Source of the DNA: Cavia porcellus
Lineage: Eukaryota; Chordata; Mammalia; Rodentia; Caviidae
NCBI RefSeq assembly: GCF_034190915.1
Contig: NW_026947507.1
Location: forward strand, 14,332,501-14,396,500
Reading direction: 5' to 3'
DNA: 64,000 bases
Of the stretch, positions 1 to 11,544 are shown in pieces; within the stretch, counting starts at the first letter, position 1, and each line of letters opens with the position of its first letter. The position numbers and the translations under genes were made by a program. The notes under the pieces are model-generated. The model made no database searches. It was not told the origin of the DNA and saw only the letters and a program-made list of their open reading frames with translations.

Positions 1-609
1 TGTATTTACAGATGGCAAAACTGCACAGAAAATCAAAGCAATGATTCTTTAAAAAGTCAGGTAAATTATTGTTATCGCTTGTAGAGAAATGGAAGGACGA
101 AAAGGAGTTCTGGGGTCCTGGGTAACTCAGTTCTTGACTTGGGTTATTGCATGTTTGCCAGATGTCATTTTAGCAGTAATATACGTATATTTTAAGCATT
201 ATCTGTTTTTGACATATTTCACAGTTAAAAGGGAAAGGAAAAATTCAAAAGCAATGCTATGGCAAAAACAACTAATGGTTTGCCAGGAACCCATGACCTG
301 TCACCTAAGGATTTCACACGACCCAGCTCCAGGATTTCCCTTCTGGTCTCCCTGATGGCTTTTGAACTGATAGCTCTCTAGCAACCAAGAGGTCACAAGC
401 GTAGCCTGCTATTGTGGGGGGCCCTGGGAGCCACTGAGAGGACTGGTCTCTGGGGTGGATCTGGGCTTGCTTTCATCTCATAGCTCTTTATAACACGGCT
501 CTGAAGTGCTTCCAGTGACCAGTCAGGTACTGTCAGTGTTACCATCTACAGGAATCTGCTGACCACTCACTAGATGCCTTCAGTGAAAGGAGTGCTGTGG
601 TTGTAGGGA
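1..609. other. unassigned single-copy DNA
   Basis: No gene, RNA or repeat family recognised. The only open frame of note is 88 codons at 89-355 (plus); it has no similarity I recognise and ordinary intergenic composition. Confidence 0.5.
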
Positions 610-1222
610 TAAAAATAATTTTTTATACATTTTAGTCCTTATTTACACTTTTAGCTTCTCACACCAGAGAAACAATGTGATATTTACACACATGTGTCTG
701 ATTTATTTCAATTAAGAGTAAGGTCTCAAGGTGCTAGAAATGTCTCAAATGTATTTTTCTTTATGTCTGAGTAGTGTTACACTGTATAAAAAGAGACCCA
801 GTTTTTTAGCCACTTATTGGCTAATGGGCATTTGGGATAATTCCAAGAATTAGTTACTACAAACTGTGTCACTAGAAACATGGGTGTTCAAATGTTGCAG
901 TGGTATGATGTTTTTAATTTTGGAGGGAAGACACTGGGAGGGGAATACCTAGATCAAATGCAGCATTTTGGTTTAGTTTCTGAGGAATCTCCACACTGAT
1001 TGCACCAGTCTACATGCCCACAGTGGAAAAGGGTTCCTTTTTCTCCACAACATTTGTTACTGGTTGACGGTTTTTTTTTTTGTCTTTTTCTTTTTTATTG
1101 GTACCGGGGATCGAACTCATGACCACACACTTGCAAGGCAGGCGCTTATGCCGCTGAGCTAAATCCCCAGCCCCACTGGTTGAGTTTTTGATAATAGTCA
1201 TTCTTTCAGGAGTGAGATGGAG
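610..1222 (-). mobile_element. L1 ORF2 3' end and 3' UTR, minus strand (3' part of an inverted-end L1)
   Basis: Read on the minus strand, this matches the conserved 3' end of mammalian L1 ORF2. It includes the stretch for the C-terminal Cys-rich segment, the 'AATATTACTCAG'-type motif near 770-800 in decayed form, and the segment ending with ISQT-like codons near 700. The frame is broken by many changes, so it is a dead copy. An ID SINE splits it at 1071-1174. The neighbouring 1268-1425 block is L1 in opposite orientation and probably belongs to the same insertion. Confidence 0.7.
1071..1174 (-). mobile_element. ID-type tRNA-derived SINE
   Basis: On the minus strand it starts GGGGCTGGGGATTTAGCTCA (pol III A box), has the GTTCGATCC B box, then the GGTACC-A/T-AAAAAGAAAAAGAC tail and an A-run. 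It is flanked by the exact 9-bp target duplication ACTGGTTGA at 1059-1067 and 1175-1183. It sits inside older L1 sequence, so it inserted later. Confidence 0.9.
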
Positions 1223-1267
1223 GGACTAAGAAAAAAAGTCAGGCCCTCCAAATTTAAAGACCCAATA

Positions 1268-1425
1268 CAAAAAAATGAGCATTTGAAATGAATAAACACT
1301 TCCCCGATGAAGCAGTATGAATGACAAATAAATATATGAAAAAATGTTCAACATCACTGGTCATTCAAGAGATGCAAATTAAAACAACACTGAAATTCCA
1401 TCTCATTCCAGAAAAAATGACTTTT
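1268..1425 (+). mobile_element. L1 ORF2 fragment, plus strand (inverted 5' piece)
   Basis: Plus-strand sequence matching L1 ORF2 just upstream of the piece at 610-1222; it encodes a decayed version of the '[18 protein letters not shown]' region. The two pieces meet head to head, and about 25 bp of L1 (the CCATCTCA-TCC region) occurs in both. That is the pattern left by twin-primed L1 integration. Confidence 0.65.
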
Positions 1426-1429
1426 TAAT

Positions 1430-2247
1430 ACTATTTTTGAATAAGCAAGCAGCTCTTTGTATTCCAAAATTTCAAGTAATTTATAAACAACTCTGGAACT
1501 CTTGGGTGCCAAAGACAGAACCCATAATGCGTTCCAAGTATTTGAAGAGTTGAATAATTCACACTCTGGGTGCAGAAGCTGGGGAACTCAGTGGTCAACG
1601 CCGAGGATAAGGAGGAGTTTATTGCCATAAAATATGGCAGAGTAACAGTAGGATAAATCATGATAAAGATGTGTGTTGTACAGCAACACACAATAACCAG
1701 GAGGAATCAATGTTAAGGAGTGAACAAGTTTCAAAAGAATACAAACATTGCGGATTAATTTAAAATGCCAAATAATGTTCATAAATAGGCACAAAAACCC
1801 TACGCTCTTTGGAAGGAATACATGGGGGAAATCTGCAGCAAAAGAAGTATTAGTCAAAAGTCAGGAGAACAGTGAACTCTGCAGGCAAGAAGAGAAGAGA
1901 TGTCAGAAGAGGATATCAGGGAGAGCTGCTCCATGCACTGTCACGTGCTGTTTTTAGACATGAATCCTGGTTCCAACTGCTTGCTTTATAGCTCTTTGTG
2001 AAATTCTATGTTTATATCTATTATATTTCTCAAAGCAATAATACAAAGCAGAGAGGAGCAGCTCTGCATATGTTAGGCTTTTTTTACCTAATACAGAAAA
2101 TGGAGTGGGAGTAGGGGATCAGAGAATGTTTTGCTATCGCAACTTTTTCCTACGGAACTGCTCAGATGCTAGAGGATGCTGACTTTTATGACTTCAGTCT
2201 TTTCTGTATCTTGATCAGTCATAGTGAACACAGCAACCGTGGAGCTA
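1430..2247. other. unassigned DNA
   Basis: About 800 bp with short overlapping frames on both strands and no recognisable family, RNA or repeat signature. Confidence 0.4.
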
Positions 2248-2257
2248 TTCTGCTTTT

Positions 2258-2325
2258 GGGGATTGAACCTGCAACCTCGCGCTTGCCAGGGAGACACTTG
2301 TGCCGCTGAGCTAAATCCCCAGCTT
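2258..2325 (-). mobile_element. tailless ID/tRNA-type retrosequence
   Basis: Minus-strand ID core with A box (GGGGATTTAGCTCAGCGGCA) and B box (GGTTCAATCCC) that stops at the end of the T-stem region. It lacks the GGTACC linker and A-tail found in other local copies. Exact 10-bp direct repeats TTCTGCTTTT flank it at 2248-2257 and 2326-2335, which shows that it is a discrete insertion and not a deletion of the tail. Confidence 0.75.
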
Positions 2326-2345
2326 TTCTGCTTTTGTCTTTTGTT

Positions 2346-2850
2346 TTTGTTGTTACTTCTCTCTCCCAATTACTGTTGTTTCTTGGCTGTAGAGAGAGAA
2401 TTGGGCTGAACAGTCTTCTACAGATACTTTCACAAGTTCCCTGGGAAAAGTATTTTTCAGAATTTATACAAATTAACCCAGGATTCCCATCACCTAGGCT
2501 CCACAGGAACTGGGCTGCACAGCAGATGAGCAGTGTGTGAACAAACAAAGTTTCATCTGTATGTACAGTCATTCCCCATCACTCTCATTATTGCATGAGC
2601 TCAGCCTCCTGTCACAGCACTGGAATTAGATTCTCACAGGAGTGTAACCTCCCTGTGAAGTGTATATGCCAGGGATCCTCCTTATGAAAATCTAATGCAT
2701 GACGATCTGTGGAGCTGAAGCAGTGATGTTAGCACTGAGGAGTGGTTACAAATACAGGTCAGCCTTAACAGGGAGACTTGACTGCACAGTGACCATAGTA
2801 AATCAATTGCTCATATCAAAAGCTTACCAGTGAATGACAAGTGTATGGCA
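2346..2850. other. unassigned DNA
   Basis: No recognisable gene or repeat family. Confidence 0.4.
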
Positions 2851-2853
2851 CTT

Positions 2854-2888
2854 CTTATTTCAATAAAGGGGTCTAACAAAGAGTTAAA
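2854..2888 (+). repeat. 35-bp AATAAA-containing repeat, copy 1
   Basis: CTTATTTCAATAAAGG...CAAAGAGTTAAA, two mismatches from the copy at 4520-4554. Similarity ends abruptly either side. It could be the polyadenylation region of an LTR or of a retroposed transcript; the family is not identified. Confidence 0.6.
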
Positions 2889-3479
2889 CTGCATTTGGTG
2901 GAAGGCCTTAAGTCAAAACCATGCATGGTCATTATTTATTTACCTGATTCTAAATTATATGAGGTGTATAATTATTTCATTATATATTATAATCCTATAA
3001 TAGGAATAAAGTAAGAGTAAATGTAATGTATTTGAATCATCCTAAAACCATCACCCATCCAAGTTTATGAAAAAATTGTCTTCCATAAAACCTGTACCTG
3101 ATGGCAAAAAATTGGGAGTCTGTTGTTGTAGATTATTGATGGCCTGCCTGTCTAATGTGGAAACATCTTACTTGTATGACTCATTTAGTATTTTGACCAT
3201 TCATAGTGAACCCAAATTTCCCACTAGCAGCAATAAACTTTTCTCTGTAATCATGGTTGTGTAAGAAAAGGACAGACGTAATACAAGGGCAATAATTGGA
3301 ATCATTTTTGAGAAAATTAGAGGAAAGTATTACACAGCATAAAAGTCGTTATTGAGTGATTTTGAAATATTTTAACACAATGTATTCTGGTATTTATGGA
3401 AGCCTTTTGGGAGAAAGAGAAGTTGTGTATGCTAATGTCACACAGAGAAGCTTAATTTAATAATATGACCCAGAAGAAA

Positions 3480-4270
3480 AAAGAGAGTTTTATACTGGTT
3501 GTTGTAGTCAGGGGCTGTGCAGAGACCAGTTAGAATCAGGACATGGAGTTTGTGATATTATTTTCCTGATGGTCACCCAGAGTTAACACAAGAAAATGCA
3601 GGAAATCTATTCACAACACTAAAGACATAGAATATTTACCCAAGGACCTGAATCCCACAGCAATGTCCCACCTGAGTCCAGATGAAGACCCAGAGCTCAT
3701 GACAATGCCTCCCATGAGTCCAACTGGAGGTCCAGAGCCCACAAAAAGGACTCACACCAGTCTTTTTTATGGATCTGGGCTGCGAAGGCCCAATGGTCAG
3801 CAGTGGAAGCTAGAAAGTCTATGCCAGCAGGGTGAAGGAGCTGTGCTTTTGGGATGAGGGTTCTACACTGGAGCCAAGAAGTTACATTTACAACAAAGAC
3901 CAGGGATGTCCTGAAAACCACCACAGTCATCCTCAGTGACACGGGAGCCCCGAGCTCCTCTGACGATAAGCATGGTCGAGTACCTGCCAGGAAGCCAGCA
4001 TGACGTGTTCATCCTGGAGACCAAGCGGCACACGTCTTCCTCTCTGGAGCCAGGAAGCAATGTGCGATGTGAGAACCAGAGCTTCTCCAGGAAACCAGTG
4101 GCTCAAACAGCTACACGTAGGAGAACCCACAATGCCTCCACGCCACAACGCATCAACAAGCCTTTTTCTCCAGGTCTCCATTTATGTTGGCAACTTCCCT
4201 CAGGCGAGACATCTATGCTCAGCACCATGCGGATGTAATCCAGCTGGTGTTAAGTTGACCACCAGTTTTT
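3480..4270 (+). other. unassigned stretch, higher GC, overlapping open frames
   Basis: Several 60-100-codon frames overlap on both strands here (for example 3936-4238 and 4000-4272 plus, 3933-4181 minus). Composition is richer in GC than the surroundings. I recognise no protein domain and the plus frames are mutually shifted. It lies between two copies of an AATAAA-containing repeat, so a decayed LTR element or retropseudogene is possible, but this is not shown. Confidence 0.3.
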
Positions 4271-4519
4271 AATTCATAACATTGGTAGAGTTACATTGGG
4301 ATTTTAACTAAATTTGCAACATTTTATTGAAAAATATCTGAAGTAAATATAATCAGAAGTTCATTTATTGTAACAGTCTGGTAGAACTTTGATTTATTAT
4401 TTTACATCTTAAGGCAGCAAATTTATATTATTTAGATATAATCAGACAAAAGCTCCAGTTGATTAACAAATTTTGTTGAAAGACAAGAACTTAGCAAATT
4501 CGCAATTTAAGGAAATTTT

Positions 4520-4554
4520 CTTATTTCAATAAAGGTGTCTAGCAAAGAGTTAAA
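4520..4554 (+). repeat. 35-bp AATAAA-containing repeat, copy 2
   Basis: Second copy of the motif at 2854-2888, 1.67 kb away in direct orientation, 33 of 35 positions matching. Confidence 0.6.
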
Positions 4555-4599
4555 GCAAGTATGGAAGTTTTCATTTAGGCGTGAAATCATTTCTTTTTA

Positions 4600-4765
4600 A
4601 ATAACCAACAATTTTGCAAATGGGAAGGGAATGAAGAGATGGGGGAGGGGAGGAGGGAAGGGAAAGGAGATGTAAAAAGAATTGCAGTGCTATGTACATG
4701 TACTAACTTCCCATGATGAAAGTATTCATTACATATTGCAAACATACTAATAAAAAATTAAAAGA
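4600..4765 (+). repeat. unclassified repeat-like 3' end (purine tract then A-rich tail)
   Basis: A G/A-rich tract (4620-4672) is followed by about 90 bp and an AATAAAAAATTAAAAG tail, the architecture of a retroelement 3' end. The family is not identified. Confidence 0.3.
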
Positions 4766-5670
4766 ATCAAAGTTAACATTAGATCCCACTAAGACTGCTA
4801 TATATCCTAGATTTGTTTCATGAATGTAATACATTGAAAACATTACTTCAAAGAACTTCTACAAATGCTGGAAAAATAGAAGTTTATTCTCTAAAATGTA
4901 GAGTTGAGTGCTCAAGAAAACATCTCCCACTGAAACATTCAACACTGAACAGTGGAACCAGGAGCTTATGGTCTGAAAGGGCAGCATCCATTGTCTCTTG
5001 GAGGACAGGGACTTGGTTTTAACTTTTTGTCACCAGAGAGGGGGCTTTGGACCTACCTATTGATAGGAGGTAGAACTGAGATACCCACATAAATCTGGTT
5101 CCCTTGAAAGGCAGTAAGACTGTGAAAAAAGATTAGGAAAAAACTCAGATTCAAAATTTGTGTTCATGTCTTGGCTTGGGAATAGTTGAGAGTGTATTTG
5201 TCTTAACAGACTCTCACTGAAAGAACTATTTAATTTTTCTCTTCAGGGAAAAGAGAATTGGGCTCAGAAGGAAAGAAGAAATAAGCAACAAAATGTATAA
5301 ATTTTTGGCTAAATCTACAAAGGACTGTAAAATAACAAAAACAATAATAATAACTAATTTTAGAGTATTACAATGTTACAACCAAACCACTGGAAAAAAA
5401 TAAAGTTATGAAAGTTGTCAGTTTTAAGATTGATTCTTCAATCCTGATGATGTCTGGAGAGAAGGAAATGATTAATTTTTGTCTATAAAGCAAATATGCA
5501 TTTTGAAATTTTAGGAATAATTCCTAAAAGAATAAAAGTGAACACATAACTTAAAGTGAGTTGGAAATAAGAGGAAGTGATAATGAAAATGATTAATTTA
5601 GTAGGAAGTGGACAAGGAGAAATAAGAAGCAAAGAGATTCATGGAAAGTAACACAGAAATAAGATAAGAG
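4766..5670. other. unassigned DNA
   Basis: AT-rich, no recognisable gene or repeat family. Confidence 0.4.
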
Positions 5671-5672
5671 AA

Positions 5673-5798
5673 GCTGGGTATGATGATAATGCCTGTAATT
5701 TCAGTGTCCGAGTAGGTTCAGGCAAAAAGATTGCTCGTTTGAACTTAGAGCAAATTAGCACTTTAGTGAGATTCTGTCTCAAAATAAAATATAAAAGA
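5673..5798 (+). mobile_element. B1-like (7SL-derived) SINE, degenerate
   Basis: AAGCTGGGTATGATG...GCCTGTAATTTCAG start, a GAGGCAGGA-equivalent region and a GAGATTCTGTCTCAAAATAAAA end. Substitutions are numerous, so it is old. Confidence 0.7.
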
Positions 5799-6399
5799 AG
5801 GCTGGGTCATAAAAAATAATATAAGCCAGTGGCTTGAGGGTCGTAAAAAACAGTATGAACCAGTGCCAAAGAATCAGGGGTTAGACCTTAGGGAGCAACT
5901 TCTTACCTCCAATAAACTGAAGAGCTAGTATCTTGCAACAGCCTCAAAATCCAAAAGCCAGCTACACCTAAAATCATCTCTAAGAAGTAGCCATTTCCCA
6001 CGGATTCTAAATACTAGCAATAAAGCTACTTATAAAAAGCAATTTATAAGCATCAACACAGGAATTAAACTAAAAATAAGGAAAATGAAAAGACACTTAA
6101 GTAAATGCAACCCCAGACTTCCAGCTTACCAAATGCAAATCTAGGGAGCAGTGAGGTGGAACAATTTGAAAGTCACCCATCTGAACTCTGAAGTGTTGAC
6201 CACAAAAGTAACAAAGCAGAAGAATGAAGCTCCTGAAAAAATCAAATGAGGAATAATCTCTCCAATAACTACAATAACCATAATGAAAAACATGGTTAGT
6301 GATTCTAGAGAAGATTAAAAAAAAAGAGCTTAGGAAAATGATGGAAACCATGAACATCCAACATCAAAAAGAAATGCAATACATGAAACAGATTTAAAC

Positions 6400-8755
6400 A
6401 GATATCTCAGAGATTAAAAATTCAGCTACCTATGGGACATTCTCAAAAATAGACCACATACTACCACATGTTAAATTAAGTGAAAAGGAGTTGAAATTAT
6501 CCTATGCATATTATCAGACCATACTACAATGAAATTGGATATCAATGACAAAGAAACCACAAGAACTTCATAAACACATGGAAATTAAATAACACTCTCC
6601 TGAACAGCTAATGGGTCACAGATGAAATTTTAAAAAATTAGACATTTTCTACAATTAAACAATAACCCCAATACAATCTATTAGAACTTATAGGACACAA
6701 CAAATGCAGTCCTATAGGGAAATTTATAGTGCTAAATGCTCATATCCAAAAACTGAGTGAGCTCAAATAAACAACCTAAAGTTGAATCTCCTGCTTCTAA
6801 AAAAATAAGAGCAAGTCAAGCTCAAAGCTTGTATGAGGGAGGAAATTATAAAGATATGAGCAAAAATTAATGCAATGGAGACTAAGAAAACAATATAAAG
6901 AGTCAATGACTTTAAGAGTAATTCTTGGAAAAAATAAAATTGACAAACCCTTAATCAACCTTATCAAAAAAACAAACAAAAAAAAAGACTCAGATCTATG
7001 CAATTAGGAATAAAAAAAGTACGATCACAACACACCTGAAGAAATCCAGATCATCAATACCTACATCAAGAACTTGTATTCCACTAAGATGGAAAACACA
7101 GAAGAAATAACAGACTCCTGGATATATGAGTCACCAAACCTGAATCAGAAGAAATAAAAATTGTAGGTAAATCAATATCAGTCAGTGCAATTGAAGATGC
7201 AATTAAAAACCTATCAACCATGAAAAGCCGAGGCCCTGTTGGATTCCTTGCTGAATTCTACAAGATCTAACACCACTACTTATCAAACTCTTTAATGAAA
7301 TTGAAAGGGAAGCAATACTCCCAAATTCATTCCTGGAAGTAAGTATTACACTGATATCAGTACCAGAAAAGGTTCCCACCAAAAAAAGAGAACTACAGCC
7401 CAATCTCTACAATGAACATAGGTGCAAAATTCCTCAATAAGACGCTGGCAAACAAAATGCAGCAAATCATTGAGAAATTTACACCATGACTAAGTAAGAT
7501 TCATCTCAGGAATGCAATAGTAGCTCAACATATGCAAATAAATAAATGTAATACATCATATTAACAAGACCAACCAAAAGCCATATGATCATTTGAATAG
7601 ATGCTGAAAAACCATTTGACAAAGTCCAACATCTATTCATCATAAAAACCCTACAGAAAATTTGAACTGATGGTCTTTATCTCAATCTAATAAATGCCAT
7701 CTATGAAACCAACAGACAATATCATACTTAATGAACAAAAACTTAAAACTTTCACTCTAAAAGTCAGGAAAAAGACAAGAATGTCCATCATTACCAGTCT
7801 TTAGTTTGGGAAACAGAGCAATTAGACAAAAGAAAAAAATCAAAAGGCTAAAGATAGGACAGAAAGAAGTTAAACCATCATTATTTGTAAATGATGTGAT
7901 ACTCTACGTAGAAGACCTCAAAAACTCCACCAAAAAACTTGAGGGTTTAGTAACCAAATTTAACAGTGTCACGGGATACAAAGTCAACACTCAAAAATCA
8001 ATAGCATTCCTGTACACTAATAACAAAGTCACCAAGAGAGAAATTAGGGAAAGCACACCTTTCATAATAGCATCCAAATAAATAAAGTACCTCAGAATCA
8101 ATCTAACAAAGGAAGTAAAAGAACTTTACATTGAAAACTACAGTACTCTGAAAAATGATATCAAAATGGATATCAGAAAATAGAAAGATACCTCTTGTTC
8201 TTGGGTAGGAAGAACAAATATAGTGATAGGCCATAATTCAGAATTGTTACACAGAATTAATGCAACCCCAATCAAAATATCAATAGTATATCTCACAAAA
8301 TTAGAGAAAACAATCTTAAAATTCCTTTGGAACCAGAAAAGACCTAGAATAGTAAAAGCAATTCTAGGAAACAAAGGAAAGGCAGAGGGCATAACAAGCC
8401 CTGACTTGAAATTATACTACAAAGCTATGGTGCTAAAATCAGCATCATTCTGGCAAAAATAGCCAGACCTGAGAATCAGTGGGACAGATTAGAAGATGCA
8501 GAAACAACTCCAAACAACTTGGCCACCTTATTTTTGACAAAGGAACCAAACACCATCAGTGGAAGAAAGACGTCTTCTTTAATAAATGATGCTGGAAAAC
8601 CTGGCTTTTCACATGTTGAAATTTAAAACTAGACCCATATCTTTCACCATGTACTAAACTAAAATGAAAATGGATCAAAATTCTAAATATTAAAACAGAA
8701 ATACTAAAGCTACTGAAAGATAGGGTAGGCAGAATTCTCAATTGGGGGGCCTCTG
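6400..8755 (+). pseudogene. L1 ORF2 reverse-transcriptase remnant, plus strand
   Basis: Long collinear match to mammalian L1 ORF2 from the endonuclease/RT linker through the reverse transcriptase to near the C-terminal domain. Landmarks: the lysine-rich linker (6780-6990), the stretch for 'PLLIKLFNEIEREAILPNSFLE' type RT start (7270-7340), the 'IDAEKPFDK.QHLFI' block (7600-7640), the decayed FADD box, read as VNDVILYVED (7887-7917), and the NQKRPRI block (8325-8350). The catalytic YxDD-type Asp pair is degraded and the frame is interrupted repeatedly, so there is no activity. 3' end and tail are missing. Confidence 0.85.
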
Positions 8756-9745
8756 GTCACAGTTGAGGTCTCAACGTCCCTTGATGCTGTGATGTATCAA
8801 GATTATATCAGCTGATGGAATCCTTGAGAACCACGTAGTACTAAGAAAAGGGTTTCACCTTGGGGACAGCCTCCCTGGTCACCTGCCATCTCTCCTACCA
8901 GCCTCATCAACATAAAGACCACTGTTACCTCTAAGACCATCACTGGGCTCTGAGTCATCTGATAAGCCCCTCACCGTTTTCCTCAACCTGTAAATATTGA
9001 GGTTCTGGCTGCCTCTTGGCCCTTTGTTTACCCTGAACAGCTAGGCACTCCAGTTCCCTACCTCACTGCCATTTTGTCTCTTGCTGTTTCTTTTTACCAT
9101 GGTGGAGTCTAACACTTGGCAGGCAATTGAGGCCCACTACAGCGGTCCCTAATACACACACACAAATATACTAGAATTACCATGAGTCATTGCCAAAGAG
9201 GGAATAGAGTATAAAAACAAAGGGCAATGTTATTCATAACTTGATTATAATAAATGGCAAAAGATAAAAGAGAGAATGTGCTAAAGTAAATATAGCTTGT
9301 CAAAAAGGATTTAAAAATGAGGAGACAGCATCTTATCAGTAGTTAAAAATTAACCAGTGAAAAAGTCTATCTCTAAAAGCATTCAGTATATGACAAATGG
9401 TTTTCTGAATGATCTAAAAATCCTTTTTAAGTACAAAAAGAAGGACTGTTTCCCAATCCATTTTATGAATTAACACAATATTAATTAGAATGGTACAAAA
9501 ATAAAAAATTATAAATAAATCTTATTTGTGAATATAGTTATGTTGAGGCACAATTATAATGTAAGAATATATTTATAAAATAGTAAATTTATAGGTATTT
9601 CATGATCAAAAACTCTGACCAAGTTTTCGTTCTGCTGCTTCTGCTGAATTCAATTCACTTTGACAGTGTCTACACTCCAGCTGTGTAACTGTGATGAGCA
9701 CTCAGAGTAATTTTCTGTACCTTAAGGCACGCTAGGCTAGTCAAG
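8756..9745. other. unassigned DNA, possible old LTR at 8760-9150
   Basis: 8760-9150 is less AT-rich and has LTR-like composition, but neither ends nor a polyadenylation pair can be fixed. The remainder is AT-rich without recognisable content. Confidence 0.3.
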
Positions 9746-9748
9746 GAT

Positions 9749-9862
9749 ACTCTGTAAGGGACCCTTCCCCAGAATGCTCCTGTATTATGGTGGTGCCTTC
9801 AACTATGCTCACTCTGTAAGGGTCCCTTCCTCTTGTTCCCCAGAGTATATCTATATTATGAT
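9749..9862 (+). repeat. imperfect 62-bp tandem duplication
   Basis: ACTCTGTAAGGG(A/T)CCCTTCC begins at 9749 and again at 9811, each followed by a related CAGA...TATTATG segment. Local duplication, degenerate. Confidence 0.6.
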
Positions 9863-9910
9863 AAATAATTCTTCTGTGTCAACAAATCTGTTCAAAACTA
9901 GCCCGCCTGA

Positions 9911-10831
9911 GTTGGCACCATGTGTGGGCCATGAGGAAGACAACCAGCTGCCAGCCTCTTCCTTTTAATCAGCACCATTCGTGGGCATCGGGAAGGAGAA
10001 CCAGAAGCCAGCCGCTTCCTGTGAGTCAGCGCCATGTGTGAGCCCTGGGGAGTACAACCAGATGCCAGCCCCTCCCAGTGTGTAGGCTTGGAAACCAGAA
10101 GAACCAGTCACCCCTATTGCCCACCCATGAGCTACCTGCTGATCTGCAGAAACACAGGCTGAGAGGTAAAATACAATTTAATGCTTTAGTGTTTAATGAT
10201 TCATTGTCTTTGCAGGCCTAAGGCTGGAAATCTGATTATTTATTTATTTATGTATTTATTTTGGTACCAGGGATTGAACTCATGACCTTATGCTTGCCAG
10301 GCAGATACTTATGCCACTGAGCTAAACCCTTAGCCCCCTGATTATTTATAAAGAGGATAACAATAAACAACATAGCATCTATGAGGGATCTCCTTCTAAA
10401 GGTGGTAGCCATTGTTAATTCCCTATTATCTTGTTTTTAAGTCTTGTATCATTTTCATTGTTTGGTTTGGTTTTATTTTGTTTCATCTTGTTTGACTTTA
10501 TTATATCTGATGGCATGGGCACTCTTTCAAAGATAACAAGATAGAGTAGCTATTTTGGATTTACTACTGTCTTGTTTAGAAGTCCTGTATTATTTTCATT
10601 GTTTTGGTTTCATTGGCTCTGTTCTGTTCTGTTTTGTTTGATTTTCCTATGTCTGATGGTATGGGAAGCTATACTGAAGAAAACAAGAGGCATTATGGTA
10701 GCCATTGTTAATTTCCTACTATCTTATTCTCAAACCCTATATCACTTACACGGTTTTGTTTTGATTGGCTTTATTCTGTTTTATTTTACTTGGTTTTATT
10801 CTCTTTAAAATAAAAACTTATTTTTTAAAAA
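9911..10831 (+). mobile_element. 5'-truncated L1: 3' UTR only, plus strand
   Basis: Begins with three imperfect copies of an about 57-bp unit (9911-10078; each contains a CAGC(A/G)CCAT-GTGGGC core and an ACCAG-TGCCAGCC end). Then come about 150-bp modules that each carry GGTAGCCATTGTTAAT...ATC(T)TTG and a TTTTGTTTTATT-type T-rich block, ending in TCTTTAAAATAAAAA. The flanks show a 15-bp target duplication with two mismatches, at 9895-9909 and 10832-10846. The same module structure recurs at 53530-54295 and in the L1 at 54928-58083, so it is an L1 3' UTR of this lineage. No coding sequence is present. Confidence 0.8.
10244..10337 (-). mobile_element. ID-type SINE nested in L1 3' UTR
   Basis: Minus-strand ID core with intact A and B boxes. 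The 12-bp target duplication CTGATTATTTAT at 10232-10243 and 10338-10349 is exact. It postdates the L1 fragment around it. Confidence 0.88.
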
Positions 10832-11038
10832 AGACTAGCCTGCCTGTCAATATATGACTCAACGCATGTAATCAATTATGTAATGTTTTACCGCTTGCTT
10901 TGTACCTCCCACTATTAAATTATATATAAACTAAGCTTTCTGTAAATTCAGAGTTGTTGGCTTTGAGGAATTATCCTGCAACAGTCCTCTGGGTGGAAGG
11001 CTCAACAGTCTACCAGTGTAAAGATTAAACACTGCCTT

Positions 11039-11155
11039 TTTTTTTTTCTAAGTTTTTTTTGTCTTTTTTTGTTTTTATCGGTACCAGGCATTGAACTCAC
11101 AACTGCCTGCTTGCAAGGCAGGTGCTTATGCCGCTGAGCTAAATCCCCAGCCCCC
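11039..11155 (-). mobile_element. ID-type SINE
   Basis: Minus-strand copy with A box, B box, GGTACCGATAAAAA linker and A-rich tail. The exact 12-bp target duplication AAACACTGCCTT is at 11027-11038 and 11156-11167. Confidence 0.9.
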
Positions 11156-11344
11156 AAACACTGCCTTCTTATCTCACTGGTGAAAGAGTCTTCCTTTTGG
11201 TTTGGCTTAGCTTGGAAACTTTCCTGCAGCAGTTATAAAAATCTTAAATAAATTTTGGCAAATACAGCTTTAACAGCATATAAATAAAAGAATATATCAT
11301 GAATAATTGCATATATTCTAGAATGTAGTGATACTTCAAAGTTA

Positions 11345-11515
11345 GAGAACTATGTTGGCTTTATTTGTTGTATTAATAGATTAAAAAAAGAAAGGATGAG
11401 AACATTTTGGAAAACCCAGAAATAGCATTTGATAAAATTCAACATCAGTTCTTGATAACATTTTGTTTTCACTAAAATAGAAATAGAAAAGGACTTCTTT
11501 TCCCAATTTTTAAAA
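11345..11515 (+). mobile_element. L1 ORF2 fragment, plus strand, degenerate
   Basis: Short match to the RT region around the 'AFDKIQH' block (11420-11450 reads as a decayed version). Both ends truncated. Confidence 0.5.
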
Positions 11516-11544
11516 ATTTCACCAGCAAATAGAAATCCGAAGCA

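Noticed and set aside
1071..1174. tRNA gene
   Set aside because: ID cores look like tRNA with A and B boxes, but all have tails or target duplications and lack a proper acceptor stem, so they are SINEs.
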